Shown in pieces: positions 40,379 to 49,370 of a DNA stretch of 64,000 bases; position 1 is the first letter of the stretch; each line of letters begins with the position of its first letter. A program made the position numbers and the translations under genes. The stretch is from CAIKZD01 sp038203255 (GTDB taxonomy: Bacteria; Patescibacteriota; Minisyncoccia; Moranbacterales; UBA2206): NCBI GenBank assembly GCA_038203255.1, contig JBBREE010000001.1, forward strand, positions 55,717 through 119,716, in the 5' to 3' direction. The notes under the pieces are model-generated. The model ran no database searches and was not told where the DNA came from. It saw nothing but the letters and a program-made list of their open reading frames with translations.

Positions 40379-41911
40379 TTATCTGGCATATTCTGTCACC
40401 CGCACTTCCCTTATAACATTCACCTTTATCTCACCAGGATACTTCAATTCCTTTTCAATTTTATCCGCAATGGCTCGCGTCAATTTAATTGCACCGAGAT
40501 CATCAATCTTATCCGGCTTCACGAAAACTCTAATTTCACGTCCAGCTTGAATCGCATAAGTTTTTTCCACTTCCGGAAAAGAATTTGCCACACCTTCCAG
40601 TTCTTCCAAGCGCTTCAGGTAATTTTCCAGGGAATCCTTACGTGCACCCGGGCGTGATGCTGAAATTGCATCCGCGGCCGAAATTATCATTGACTCAGGA
40701 TTTTCAAAAGGATAATCTTCATGATGAGATTTCATCGCGGTGATTACATCCTTACTTATATTGAATTTTTCTAAAATTTTAATACCAATTTCCACGTGAG
40801 TTCCTTGCACTTCATGATCCACCGCCTTACCAATATCATGTAAGAGTCCAGCCTTTTTAGCCAAGGAAACATCCGCACCGAGTTCCGCGGCCAGCGCTCC
40901 GGAAAGATGAGCCACCTCAATAGAATGTAGAAGAGCATTTTGCCCAAAACTAGTTCTATAGCGTAAACGTCCGATAATATGCACTAGTTTTGGGTCAAGA
41001 CCTGCCACACCCACGTCATAAATAGCCGCTTCTCCAGCCTCGCGAATCTTTTTATTAATTTCAGTTTTAGCGAATTCCACCGCCTCTTCAATCTTGGTCG
41101 GATGGATTCGTCCATCTCCAATTAATTTATCCAAAGCAATTTTCGCGATTTCACGTCTCACCGGATCAAAACCGGATATAACAATTGCTTCTGGAGTGTC
41201 GTCCACGATAATTTCAATCCCAGTAAGTCGCTCCAGGGCTTTGATATTTCTGCCTTCTCGTCCAATAATTCTTCCTTTCACCTCATCAGACGGGATACTT
41301 ATAGTGCTTGTGGTTACCTCAGCTGCATGCGACCCGGCATATTTTTGGATAGCCTGAGTCATAATATTTTTTGCTTTCATGTCTAGGGCTTCTTGACCGA
41401 AGGCCTCCATATCTTTCATTTTTTTGGCCAAGTAGTCTCGGTTCTCCTCTTCTGTGAGCTGTAATAGAATTTTTTTAGCCTGTTCTTTATCAAGTCCTGC
41501 AATTTTCTCCAGTCTTTTTAGTTCTTGCTTTCTTGCCTCTTCTGTTTCTTTTCTGATTATTCTAATCTCCTCGGCCTTTTTTTCCAACGCCAAACGCCCT
41601 TTTTCAATTTCCTCCATCTTTTCATCTAAGTTTATTTCTCTTTTCTCCATCCTCTCCTCCATGCGGATAATCTGCTTTTCTCGCTCTTGTTCCTTATCCT
41701 TAGCTTCTTCCAAAATAGTCACCGCCTTATTTTTTGCTTCGATAAGAATCTCTTTCGATTTCTTATCAGCGTCATCAAGAAGATTCGTGGCTTTTCCTTC
41801 TGCTGTATGCAATTGCTTTTTAGCGATAGTTTGCCGGGTTAGATAACCGGCAACAGATCCGGCTGCCAGGCCTAAAAAGCCCACGACAACCATGGTTAAA
41901 CTCGTATCCAT
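40379..41911 (-). CDS. rny: Ribonuclease Y
   Basis: 510 aa. An N-terminal membrane helix (residues 5-25) precedes a long charged coiled coil (30-200), a KH domain (SDEVKGRIIGREGRNIKALE, near 215) and an HD domain with the metal site LLHDIGKAVDHE (near 360). RNase Y is the membrane-bound endonuclease that starts mRNA decay in bacteria without RNase E. Length and order are those of the family (about 520 aa). It is monocistronic by position. Confidence 0.96.
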   Translation of the reverse strand: MDTSLTMVVVGFLGLAAGSVAGYLTRQTIAKKQLHTAEGKATNLLDDADKKSKEILIEAKNKAVTILEEAKDKEQEREKQIIRMEERMEKREINLDEKMEEIEKGRLALEKKAEEIRIIRKETEEARKQELKRLEKIAGLDKEQAKKILLQLTEEENRDYLAKKMKDMEAFGQEALDMKAKNIMTQAIQKYAGSHAAEVTTSTISIPSDEVKGRIIGREGRNIKALERLTGIEIIVDDTPEAIVISGFDPVRREIAKIALDKLIGDGRIHPTKIEEAVEFAKTEINKKIREAGEAAIYDVGVAGLDPKLVHIIGRLRYRTSFGQNALLHSIEVAHLSGALAAELGADVSLAKKAGLLHDIGKAVDHEVQGTHVEIGIKILEKFNISKDVITAMKSHHEDYPFENPESMIISAADAISASRPGARKDSLENYLKRLEELEGVANSFPEVEKTYAIQAGREIRVFVKPDKIDDLGAIKLTRAIADKIEKELKYPGEIKVNVIREVRVTEYAR

Positions 41912-42068
41912 AACAATTTTTTCTATTCAATTGATAAGTCATATGGTTTTTTGGCAAAATTTACTGAATAATCCTTTGTTTTACCCACGTTATCAATAGA
42001 AACTAGATTTACTTTAAACAAATTAATTATATATCCTTTACATTAAATACTACTTGAGCCAAGGGTTT

Positions 42069-42097
42069 TTGTCAAAGGTCGCGTCAGGTGCTATGAT
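42069..42097 (+). promoter_or_regulatory. Promoter of gpmI
   Basis: TTGTCA (42069-42074), a 17-nt spacer, TATGAT (42092-42097) preceded by TGC. It lies inside the region that an upstream TTG start would have to cover. Confidence 0.65.
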
Positions 42098-42131
42098 TAA
42101 ATTAATTAATACGTATAATAATTCTAAATCA

Positions 42132-43718
42132 ATGTCTGAAGAGCAAAAAAACAATAACAGACCGCGTCCGGTAATGCTTTTAATTTTAGATGGTTGGGGT
42201 CTCGGAGAAAAAAATCAAGGAAACGCTCTTGCAAACGCCAAGCTACCTACCCTTGAAAAAATGAACGCTTACTATCCGCAAATTGCCTTGCAAGCCTCCG
42301 GTATCTCAGTGGGATTACCTTGGGGAGAGCCGGGGAACTCAGAGGTCGGGCATATGACGCTAGGCAGTGGAAAAGTCATTTATCAAAATATGCCTCGTAT
42401 CACTATGTCTATCCAAAACGGAGAGTTCTACCAAAATCCTGTTTTTCTAGAAGCCATCACTCATGCCAAAGCAACCGGCGGAGCAATACACCTAATGGGA
42501 CTTATGGGGAAAGGTTCGGTTCATTCCAATATAGAGCACCTTTATTCTCTTTTGGAAATGATGCGTGATCAAAAAATGAAAAAAGTCTTTGTTCACATTT
42601 TTACTGATGGCCGAGATAGCTCGCCCACTTCCGGAATTGAATCTTTAAAAGATCTTTTAGTTCGGATAGAGAGATACGGCGTCGGACGCATCGCTTCTAT
42701 TGGTGGGAGATATTTTGCAATGGACCGCAACAATAACTGGGACCGTGTCCAAAAAGCTTATGAGATTATGGTCCACGCTAAAGGCGATACAACAGAGGAC
42801 CCTGTTGAATATTTAAAAGAATCCTACAAAAAAGAAATTTTTGATGAATTTATCGAACCGGCCGCAGTAACAGAGAAGGGTGTCCCTATAGGAAAAATAT
42901 CAGAAGGTGACTCGGTTATTTTTTTCAACTACCGAGAAGACCGAGCGCGCCAAATTACTAAAGCTTTAAAAGTGCCGGATTTTTCCGACTTCCCTGCTGA
43001 ACATTTTCAAGATTTATTCTTCGCCACAATGACGCAATACGAGGAAAGTCTGCCGGTAGAAGTGGCTTTTCCGCCTATTAAAGTTACCATGTGCCTCGGG
43101 AAAGTGCTTAGTGAGAATAATATGAAACAACTGCGCATCGCCGAAACAGAAAAATTCGCTCACGTCACTTATTTCTTTAATGGTGGAAATGAAGAAGCTT
43201 TTGAAGGAGAAGATCGCATAATCATACCTTCCAAGGATGTTGCTAGCTACGACCTCCTCCCGACTATGAGTGCTCCGGACATTACGGAAAAAGTTTTGAG
43301 TTTCATCAAGGAAGAAACGTACGACTTTATCCTGCTTAATTTTGCCAACGCCGATATGGTGGGCCACACCGGGAATGAAGCCGCGACCATTCAAGCTGCT
43401 CAGGCTATTGATAAATGTTTAGGCGAAATAATTCCGGCTATTATAGAAAAAGGTGGTCAAATGCTCATCACCGCTGACCATGGAAACGCCGAAGAAATGG
43501 TGGACTTGCACACTGGAGAAAGAGACACTGAACATTCCGCCAACCCGGTTCCGCTCTGGTACATTACCTCTGACAATCAAACCGACTCCCCTAAAGAAGA
43601 AAAACCTATCGAAGTAGCTGGACTCCTAAGCGACGTCGCCCCTACTATTTTGGAAATAATGCACCTGGAAAAACCCGAAGCTATGACCGGCGAAAGCCTC
43701 ATTAGCGTATTAAAATAA
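42132..43718 (+). CDS. gpmI: 2,3-bisphosphoglycerate-independent phosphoglycerate mutase
   Basis: 528 aa from ATG 42132 (MSEEQKNNNRPRPV). An in-frame TTG at 42054 lies upstream of the promoter and is rejected. The alkaline-phosphatase-fold metal site begins LLILDGWGLG, and the phosphoserine loop is GNSEVGHMTLGSG. DGRDSSPTSG, YREDRARQ, DHGNAEEM and TEHSANPVP are further signatures. It interconverts 3- and 2-phosphoglycerate in glycolysis using two Mn2+. It converges on clpP, from which it is separated by a terminator. Confidence 0.96.
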   Translation: MSEEQKNNNRPRPVMLLILDGWGLGEKNQGNALANAKLPTLEKMNAYYPQIALQASGISVGLPWGEPGNSEVGHMTLGSGKVIYQNMPRITMSIQNGEFYQNPVFLEAITHAKATGGAIHLMGLMGKGSVHSNIEHLYSLLEMMRDQKMKKVFVHIFTDGRDSSPTSGIESLKDLLVRIERYGVGRIASIGGRYFAMDRNNNWDRVQKAYEIMVHAKGDTTEDPVEYLKESYKKEIFDEFIEPAAVTEKGVPIGKISEGDSVIFFNYREDRARQITKALKVPDFSDFPAEHFQDLFFATMTQYEESLPVEVAFPPIKVTMCLGKVLSENNMKQLRIAETEKFAHVTYFFNGGNEEAFEGEDRIIIPSKDVASYDLLPTMSAPDITEKVLSFIKEETYDFILLNFANADMVGHTGNEAATIQAAQAIDKCLGEIIPAIIEKGGQMLITADHGNAEEMVDLHTGERDTEHSANPVPLWYITSDNQTDSPKEEKPIEVAGLLSDVAPTILEIMHLEKPEAMTGESLISVLK

Positions 43719-43749
43719 TTTTCTTGCATTAAACATTTTTTTCTTCCCA

Positions 43750-43785
43750 TAAAAAACTCCAGGCGCATTGCCTGGAGTTTTTTGC
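43750..43785. terminator. Bidirectional terminator between gpmI and clpP
   Basis: AAAAAACTCCAGGC-GCATT-GCCTGGAGTTTTTT, perfect stem with both A- and T-runs. Confidence 0.92.
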
Positions 43786-43806
43786 TGTGCAGACTTAGAT
43801 ATAAGT

Positions 43807-44391
43807 TTACTTTATAATTTTATCAACTACGCCATATTTCTTCGCCTCATCCGCACTCATAAAATAATCTCTCTCGGCGTCTTTTTCCACCTTGGAAAGG
43901 GCGTTGCCGGTGTGCTTGGCCAAAATTTCATTGAGGCGTTTTTTGATATTTAAGATGTGTCTGGCATGAATGTCAATGTCAGTGGCTTGGCCTTGCGTTC
44001 CACCCATCACTTGATGAATCATCACTTCCCCATTGGGCAAAATCATTCTTTTCCCCTTAGCACCGGCCGCCAAAAGCAAAGCGGCGGCACTGGCCGCAGT
44101 ACCAATGCAAATGGTTGAAACCTCAGGCTTAACATGTTGCATCGTGTCATAAATCGCCAAGGCCGAAGTAACTTGCCCACCAGGAGAATTGATATAGATT
44201 TTAATGTCCTCCTTAGCATTTTGAGAAGTCAGAAAAAGCAGTTGAGCGATAATCGAATTAGCTACGGAGTCATCAATTGGGCCACCCAAAAAAATGATGC
44301 GATCCTTCAAGAGCCGCGAATAAATGTCATAAGCCCGTTCGCCATAACTGGTCTTTTCAATAACGGTGGGGATTAAATATTGATTTTGCAT
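43807..44391 (-). CDS. clpP: ATP-dependent Clp protease proteolytic subunit
   Basis: 194 aa. The catalytic serine lies in IGTAASAAALLLAAG (near residue 98), where most ClpPs have GQAASMGA, and the histidine in GEVMIHQVMGG (near 123). The N-terminal axial loop part (LIPTVIEKTSYGERAYDIYSR) and FLGGPIDDSVAN are normal. Fourteen subunits form the chamber served by ClpX or ClpA/C. It lies 11 nt downstream of tig, the conserved tig-clpP order; clpX does not follow here. Confidence 0.96.
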   Translation of the reverse strand: MQNQYLIPTVIEKTSYGERAYDIYSRLLKDRIIFLGGPIDDSVANSIIAQLLFLTSQNAKEDIKIYINSPGGQVTSALAIYDTMQHVKPEVSTICIGTAASAAALLLAAGAKGKRMILPNGEVMIHQVMGGTQGQATDIDIHARHILNIKKRLNEILAKHTGNALSKVEKDAERDYFMSADEAKKYGVVDKIIK

Positions 44392-44402
44392 AATGATTCT
44401 AT

Positions 44403-45683
44403 TTATAATTTCTCTAGATACTCAAAAACCTTCTCATTCTCCAAAATGTTTTTGCTATAATTATACAACCTTTCCATGTCAATATTCTTCTCCGCATTTT
44501 TTACGTTTTTGTAATATTGCAAAGTCTTATTCATTTCAGCTTCTACTTCCTCACTTTCGGCTTTAATCTCTTGCATTTTAGCCACTTCCTCCAAAATCAA
44601 GGCGCTCATAACTCGCTTTTCCGCTTGTGGTTTCCAATCTTTTTCCAATTCTTTACGATCTTTTTTTAATTGCTCTAAATATTGATCAATTGTGATGCCC
44701 ATCGGAGTCAGTTGATATTCAAATTCATCAAACATTTTTCGCGTTTCTTCAGCGATTAGAATTTCCGGCAAATCAACTTCAGAACTTTTAATAATATCAT
44801 CAACATATTTAGCTCTTTTTTCTTCCTTAATCTTATGTTCATTTTCATGCTCCATACCTTCTCGCATATTTTTCTTGAGCTCCTCGAGGTTTTTAAATTT
44901 TCCTAAAGAAATCGCCAGGTCGTCATTCACTTCCGGAGTTTGACGCTCCTGCACCAAGTCCATTTTAACCTTAAAAGTAGCAAGCTGTCCGGCTAAATCT
45001 TTTTTATGATATTCTTTTGGAAAAGAAAGTTCAAATTCTCGTTCGTCTCCCTCCTTCATTCCAATAATTTTTTCCTCAAAACCGGGAATGAAAACTCCTC
45101 GTCCGATAATCAAGGAATGCTTCTTGCTTGATCCACCTTCAATCGGAGCACCATTCACTAAAATATCAAAATCCACCTCTACGCTGTCATTTTTTTGAGC
45201 TGCTCTCATCACAGTCACCAATTTCACCCGGCTATTAGCCAATTTTTCCAGTTCAAGTTCCAATTCCTTATCATCCACGCTTGCCGTTCTGGATTTAAAC
45301 TCCTCGTTAGTTTTTTTAATATCTTTAACAAAGTTTTCTTTAATTGCAATTTTTGGCATTACCGCTACCGTCGCTCTATATTTCAAATCCTTACCTTCCT
45401 CTAGCTGCAAGACTTCGATATTCGGACTACCTAGCACTTCCAATTTTTCTTTAGTGACAAAATCAACATAACTTTTCTTAACTGCTTTTTCAGCCGCCGA
45501 GTTCAAAACCGCACTTTTCCCAATTTTCTGTTCTACTAAATTACGCGGGGCTTTGCCGGGACGAAAGCCGGAAATTTTTAACTCTTCAGAGGCCTCCGAA
45601 GCAGCCGTGTCTAAATGTTTTTCCCAAACGTTAGCTTCAATTGTAATTTCAAATTCAATTTGTGATTTAGGTAATTGTTTCAT
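44403..45683 (-). CDS. tig: Trigger factor
   Basis: 426 aa. The N-terminal ribosome-binding domain contains the signature GFRPGKAP (near residue 39). The FKBP-type prolyl isomerase domain (about 155-240) shows IIGMKEGDEREFELSFPKEYH. A long helical C-terminal chaperone domain follows. It meets nascent chains at the ribosome exit. Co-transcribed with clpP. Length equals that of typical trigger factors (about 430 aa). Confidence 0.95.
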   Translation of the reverse strand: MKQLPKSQIEFEITIEANVWEKHLDTAASEASEELKISGFRPGKAPRNLVEQKIGKSAVLNSAAEKAVKKSYVDFVTKEKLEVLGSPNIEVLQLEEGKDLKYRATVAVMPKIAIKENFVKDIKKTNEEFKSRTASVDDKELELELEKLANSRVKLVTVMRAAQKNDSVEVDFDILVNGAPIEGGSSKKHSLIIGRGVFIPGFEEKIIGMKEGDEREFELSFPKEYHKKDLAGQLATFKVKMDLVQERQTPEVNDDLAISLGKFKNLEELKKNMREGMEHENEHKIKEEKRAKYVDDIIKSSEVDLPEILIAEETRKMFDEFEYQLTPMGITIDQYLEQLKKDRKELEKDWKPQAEKRVMSALILEEVAKMQEIKAESEEVEAEMNKTLQYYKNVKNAEKNIDMERLYNYSKNILENEKVFEYLEKL

Positions 45684-45739
45684 GCTTATTTTATGAATTT
45701 AATTAAATTATTTTCTTTGTAACTTAATGCGCCCTCCGA

Positions 45740-46669
45740 TTATCCAGCTAATTCCTTAGTCAGAAGTGGCACAATTTGTTTCTTACGAGAAACGATTCCA
45801 GGCAAATAGGCTTCATCTTCACCGCCCTTAACTTTAAACATTTTTTCCGCCACTCTCTTTTCGGCTTCGTCAAAAAAATAAAGCTGACTATTTTGTTTTA
45901 AAATATCCACTACGAAAAAAAACATATAATCCAATTTCTCCGCTGACTTTTTGCTTTTCAAAAAATCCATAATTTTTTTCTTTTGCACTTCTACACTTTT
46001 CGGATCAGCCGTCTCCCAAACGGATATGCCCACTTTATTCTTCCCCATCTCAAAAAGTTTACAATCACCCTCCACCACCGCTTCTACTGAAATGCCTTTT
46101 AGGCTGGATTTAGCGGCAAACATTTCCGCGGCAAATTCGTTCAATTTCAGTTTAGCAATTTTATTCAAGTCTTTCACTATTCGCCTATCCTTTATGGTAG
46201 TAGTTGGGCCATTTAAATTGAGTGTGTCCGACAAAATGCCCGACAAGAGAAGTTTACTCGCAGTTGGAGAAATTTTCTTTCCGGCCTCTTGAAACATCAT
46301 CGCTAGAAGAGTTGAAGTGCTACCTACTATTTCACATCTCACAGCAATCGGCCTATCGGTGACCAACTGCAATTTATGATGATCAATGATTCTTTCCACT
46401 TGGGAAAAATCCAGAAAGTCAGCCAGCTGGCTCATTTCATTATGGTCCACTAAAACAACACTGTCTTCCACACCAATTTTTCGCAAAAGAGCTGGCGCCT
46501 TTACTTTAAATTTATCTAAAATAAACTTAGTCTCATTATTAATATTTCCCGCACGAAAAAACACGGCGTCTTGTTTTAGCACATCTTTGCAATACTGCGC
46601 ACCTACGATACTTGAAATTATAGTGTCAGTATCAGGATTTTTATGCCCAATAACGATAACTTTCCCCAT
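45740..46669 (-). CDS. ppaC: Manganese-dependent inorganic pyrophosphatase (DHH family)
   Basis: 309 aa. The metal-binding motifs of family II pyrophosphatases are present: IGHKNPDTDTI (residues 6-16), VDHNEMSQ (near 74), the DHH triad in IIDHHKL (near 96) and the C-terminal SRKKQIVP that binds pyrophosphate. It hydrolyses PPi to drive biosynthesis. It is between tig and nusA on the same strand, with nusA 31 nt upstream. Confidence 0.95.
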   Translation of the reverse strand: MGKVIVIGHKNPDTDTIISSIVGAQYCKDVLKQDAVFFRAGNINNETKFILDKFKVKAPALLRKIGVEDSVVLVDHNEMSQLADFLDFSQVERIIDHHKLQLVTDRPIAVRCEIVGSTSTLLAMMFQEAGKKISPTASKLLLSGILSDTLNLNGPTTTIKDRRIVKDLNKIAKLKLNEFAAEMFAAKSSLKGISVEAVVEGDCKLFEMGKNKVGISVWETADPKSVEVQKKKIMDFLKSKKSAEKLDYMFFFVVDILKQNSQLYFFDEAEKRVAEKMFKVKGGEDEAYLPGIVSRKKQIVPLLTKELAG

Positions 46670-46700
46670 AAGAGTTTAAATTTATATTAAATCGATTTAG

Positions 46701-48056
46701 TTATTCTTTTACTTCTTTTTTTCCCTCCTCCACTTTATTTTTTTTATCAGTGGCAGGTTTCTTCTTTTTTTTCTCAATTTTTTCTTTAATTTCAGTTTCA
46801 TCTGCCGTTTCTTCAGCTATGGCAGGCTCTTCCACTATTTCCTCTTCCTTAGCGCCAGTAATATCTATTTTCCAACCGGTTAGTTTAGCCGCTAAACGTA
46901 CATTTTGCCCACGTTTACCAATTGCCAAAGACAGTTGATCTTCTGGAACCAAAGCCACGGCTTCTTTTTGCGCTTCATTGATATTAATCTTTAAAACTTT
47001 GGCCGGAGAAAGTGCCGCAGAAATAAATTTAGATATATCTTCGTTCCACAAAATGATATCGATTTTCTCTCCTCCCAATTCGTCAATTACTGCTTGTACC
47101 CGTGTTCCTTTTTGTCCGACACAAGAGCCAATTGGATCAATTCCTTCTTCAGAAGATGCAACGGCAATTTTAGATCTTTCACCAGCTTCTCTAGCGATAG
47201 ACTTTATAGTTACAGTACCAGCAAAAATTTCAGGCACTTCCAATTCAAACATTTTATGCACCATTTCGGGGGCAGTACGACTTAAAGTTATCCCAGGACC
47301 ACGCGTTCCAGCGTCCACCTTGGTGACATAAACCTTCAAGCGTTGTCCCACGCGATAATTTTCTCTTTCTATTTGTTCACTTGGAAAAAGAACTCCAACT
47401 GATTTACCAATGTCGATAAAAATATTACGTCCTTCAATTCTTTGTACCACTCCACTCAAAATTTCACCTTCTTTATTTTTATATTCATCATACATCGCGT
47501 CTCTCTCCGCTTCTCTGATTCTTTGAATGATAACTTGTTTAGCTGTTTGTGCCGCCACTCGGCCATAATCACTTTTTTGCGGAAGTTCCATTTCAATAAC
47601 ATCGCCAACTTTTGCGTCTTTTTTAATTTCGCTAGCCTCTTCCGTCGTCAAATCACGTTCTGGATTAAAACGAGGCAATTTTTCTTCATCAGTCGATTCT
47701 TCCCGTTGCGCTCTTATTTTTTCTGGTTCTTTCTGACTCTTTTTCTCGGAATCATTTAGTGGGTCCTCCGCGCCTTCTGGTACTTCTACTATAAATTCTC
47801 GCACAGTCTCATCCACCACTTCTTTCACAAGGTAAAATTTAGTTCCGCCGGAAACTTCATCAAATTCAGCACGAATATTTTGACCGCGTTTTCCGTAGTC
47901 TTTTTTATAAGCAGCAGAAAGGGCAGCTTCGATTGTTTCAACTACACGTTCTTTCGAAATACCCTTCTCTTCACAAAGAGCCGTAATTGCACGCCCAAAA
48001 TCACCAAAATTTTCACTTTGGGTTTCTTCTTCTGATTTTATCTTTTTTCTAGCCAT
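46701..48056 (-). CDS. nusA: Transcription termination/antitermination factor NusA
   Basis: 451 aa from ATG 48056; an upstream TTG gives six more residues without better support. The N-terminal polymerase-binding domain is followed by an S1 domain (LSGVVQRIEGRNIFIDIGKS), KH1 and KH2 (GSCVGQKGTRVQAVIDELGGEKIDI and LAIGKRGQNVRLAAKLTGWKIDI), and a Lys/Glu-rich tail (residues 405-451) in place of acidic repeats. It modulates pausing and termination. Its own leader carries a GNRA-loop hairpin. Confidence 0.96.
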   Translation of the reverse strand: MARKKIKSEEETQSENFGDFGRAITALCEEKGISKERVVETIEAALSAAYKKDYGKRGQNIRAEFDEVSGGTKFYLVKEVVDETVREFIVEVPEGAEDPLNDSEKKSQKEPEKIRAQREESTDEEKLPRFNPERDLTTEEASEIKKDAKVGDVIEMELPQKSDYGRVAAQTAKQVIIQRIREAERDAMYDEYKNKEGEILSGVVQRIEGRNIFIDIGKSVGVLFPSEQIERENYRVGQRLKVYVTKVDAGTRGPGITLSRTAPEMVHKMFELEVPEIFAGTVTIKSIAREAGERSKIAVASSEEGIDPIGSCVGQKGTRVQAVIDELGGEKIDIILWNEDISKFISAALSPAKVLKININEAQKEAVALVPEDQLSLAIGKRGQNVRLAAKLTGWKIDITGAKEEEIVEEPAIAEETADETEIKEKIEKKKKKPATDKKNKVEEGKKEVKE

Positions 48057-48126
48057 TTTTTTAAATTTAATCAATTATTTTAAAATAATCCTTCTAAATA
48101 AGCCAAACACCTCTTAATTAACAAAG

Positions 48127-48149
48127 AAAGTCCGCTCACGCGAACTTCA
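48127..48149 (-). promoter_or_regulatory. nusA leader hairpin with a GNRA tetraloop
   Basis: Minus strand AAGTTCGC-GTGA-GCGGACTT (one G-U pair) in the 5' leader, 20-40 nt after the promoter. NusA autoregulation through its leader is known in other bacteria; here it is a suggestion. Confidence 0.5.
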
Positions 48150-48171
48150 TTCCTGTCCTTCTTACAACTTA

Positions 48172-48200
48172 ATGTTAGCAAAAATTCCATTCCTTGTCAA
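48172..48200 (-). promoter_or_regulatory. Promoter of nusA
   Basis: Minus strand: TTGACA (48195-48200), a 17-nt spacer, TAACAT (48172-48177) preceded by TGC. Confidence 0.75.
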
Positions 48201-48270
48201 ACAAGAAGCTAATCTATTGGTCTCATTAACTCATTAAAAGATTGGAAAATTCTTAAAGGCCCCTCCTTTC

Positions 48271-48819
48271 TTAAAAAAACCAAAAACCATTTAACGCCGC
48301 GTCCACTGCCTGAATAATCACCAAACCGGAAAGTCCAACAATTATGCCTAAGATGGAAGCCGTCATCGCTTTTTTTGCGTCCCCAACCCTACCTTCATCT
48401 CCAGCGGCCAAAAGATACATCAATCCAGAAATAGCAAAGCCAATCACGCCGGCTATGCCCAATATTGCTAAGAGCCAATATAAGATATTAGAAATGATAT
48501 CGTAAATGGAAGCGTCCGGCAAACCAAAAGAGGTGAGGCTTTCAATGTTCCAGCCCGCGCCTTGTGCTGAGCTACTAGTGCTATAGGCTATGCCAGAGGT
48601 AGTACCAGTACTAGCACTAGAACTATAGTTAGGGTTATAGCTAGGGCAACTGGGAATCTCACTACAATCAGTCGTGCTATACCAATTCTCTGGACTACAC
48701 GAACTTTGACTAGTTGAACAATTCGTAGAGCAACAAGCGGCGTTGACTACTCCTATATTAACAGCCAAACCCAAAAGCATCACTCCAACTAAAAATATAC
48801 CTCCTTTTATTTTTTTCAT
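48271..48819 (-). CDS. Type IV secretion pilin-like membrane protein with Cys/Ser-rich exposed part
   Basis: 182 aa. Signal peptide (residues 1-27, ending VVNAACC), then a segment rich in Cys, Ser, Thr and Tyr (28-90; eight or more cysteines), then two membrane helices (108-130 and 148-170) joined by the loop SGLMYLLAAGDEGRVGDAKK. This helix-loop-helix is the pattern of the CPR type IV secretion system pilin family, related in shape to VirB2/TrbC. The cysteines suggest a disulfide-stabilised surface domain. Two more pilin-like genes lie upstream on the same strand. Confidence 0.78.
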   Translation of the reverse strand: MKKIKGGIFLVGVMLLGLAVNIGVVNAACCSTNCSTSQSSCSPENWYSTTDCSEIPSCPSYNPNYSSSASTGTTSGIAYSTSSSAQGAGWNIESLTSFGLPDASIYDIISNILYWLLAILGIAGVIGFAISGLMYLLAAGDEGRVGDAKKAMTASILGIIVGLSGLVIIQAVDAALNGFWFF

Positions 48820-48940
48820 TTTGATTTTTTTTTATTTTTATATTTTTATTATACCACTTTTTAAAAGAAAACAAAAACGGCTGTGGATAAACCTTAGCCG
48901 TTTTTTGTCTTTCGAAATTTCAAAATAAACTATTTTTTGA

Positions 48941-49294
48941 CTAGAACTGCGAAGAAGCTCCGAGCATATTTTTAGCAAACTGAAGAGCTACGAGTCCAGC
49001 CAAGGCTACAATCACTCCAATAATGGAAGCGACCATCGCACTTTTAGCTTGTCCAATTCTGGTTTCATCCCCAGCAGCGGTGAGGTATAGGAGTCCGGCG
49101 ATAGCAAACCCGATAACACCAATGATTCCTACAATTGCGAGGAGCCAATTCATGATATTGGAAATGATTCCAAACAAACTACTGCTGGAAAGTCCTGTTC
49201 CGCCTGGAGGAGCATACTGAGCGTTAACAAAAGCCGGAGCGAGAAGACTAAGGGAAACTAGAGAATACGCAGCTGATTTAATTTTATTTTTCAT
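48941..49294 (-). CDS. Type IV secretion pilin-like membrane protein
   Basis: 117 aa from ATG 49294, chosen because AGGAGGTG lies 8 nt upstream; a GTG three codons earlier overlaps that ribosome site. Signal peptide to residue 24 (APAFVNAQ), then two membrane helices with the loop AGLLYLTAAGDETRIGQAKS, nearly the same as in the neighbouring gene. This is the plain form of the pilin domain and, having a strong Shine-Dalgarno, may be the most expressed of the three. Confidence 0.82.
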   Translation of the reverse strand: MKNKIKSAAYSLVSLSLLAPAFVNAQYAPPGGTGLSSSSLFGIISNIMNWLLAIVGIIGVIGFAIAGLLYLTAAGDETRIGQAKSAMVASIIGVIVALAGLVALQFAKNMLGASSQF

Positions 49295-49370
49295 ATGAGA
49301 CACCTCCTATCTATTTTTATATTTTTATCTTTTTTTGTTTTCCTATTATCTGAATAATTTTATATTTATA

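Noticed and set aside
42054..42131. N-terminal extension of gpmI from TTG 42054
   Set aside because: The extension spans a good promoter (42069-42097) and has no similarity to the start of phosphoglycerate mutases; ATG 42132 fits.
44030..44120. Suspected inactive ClpP because the usual GQAASMG motif is changed
   Set aside because: The serine itself is kept (TAASAAA) and the His motif MIHQ is intact, so this is sequence variation and not loss of the active site.
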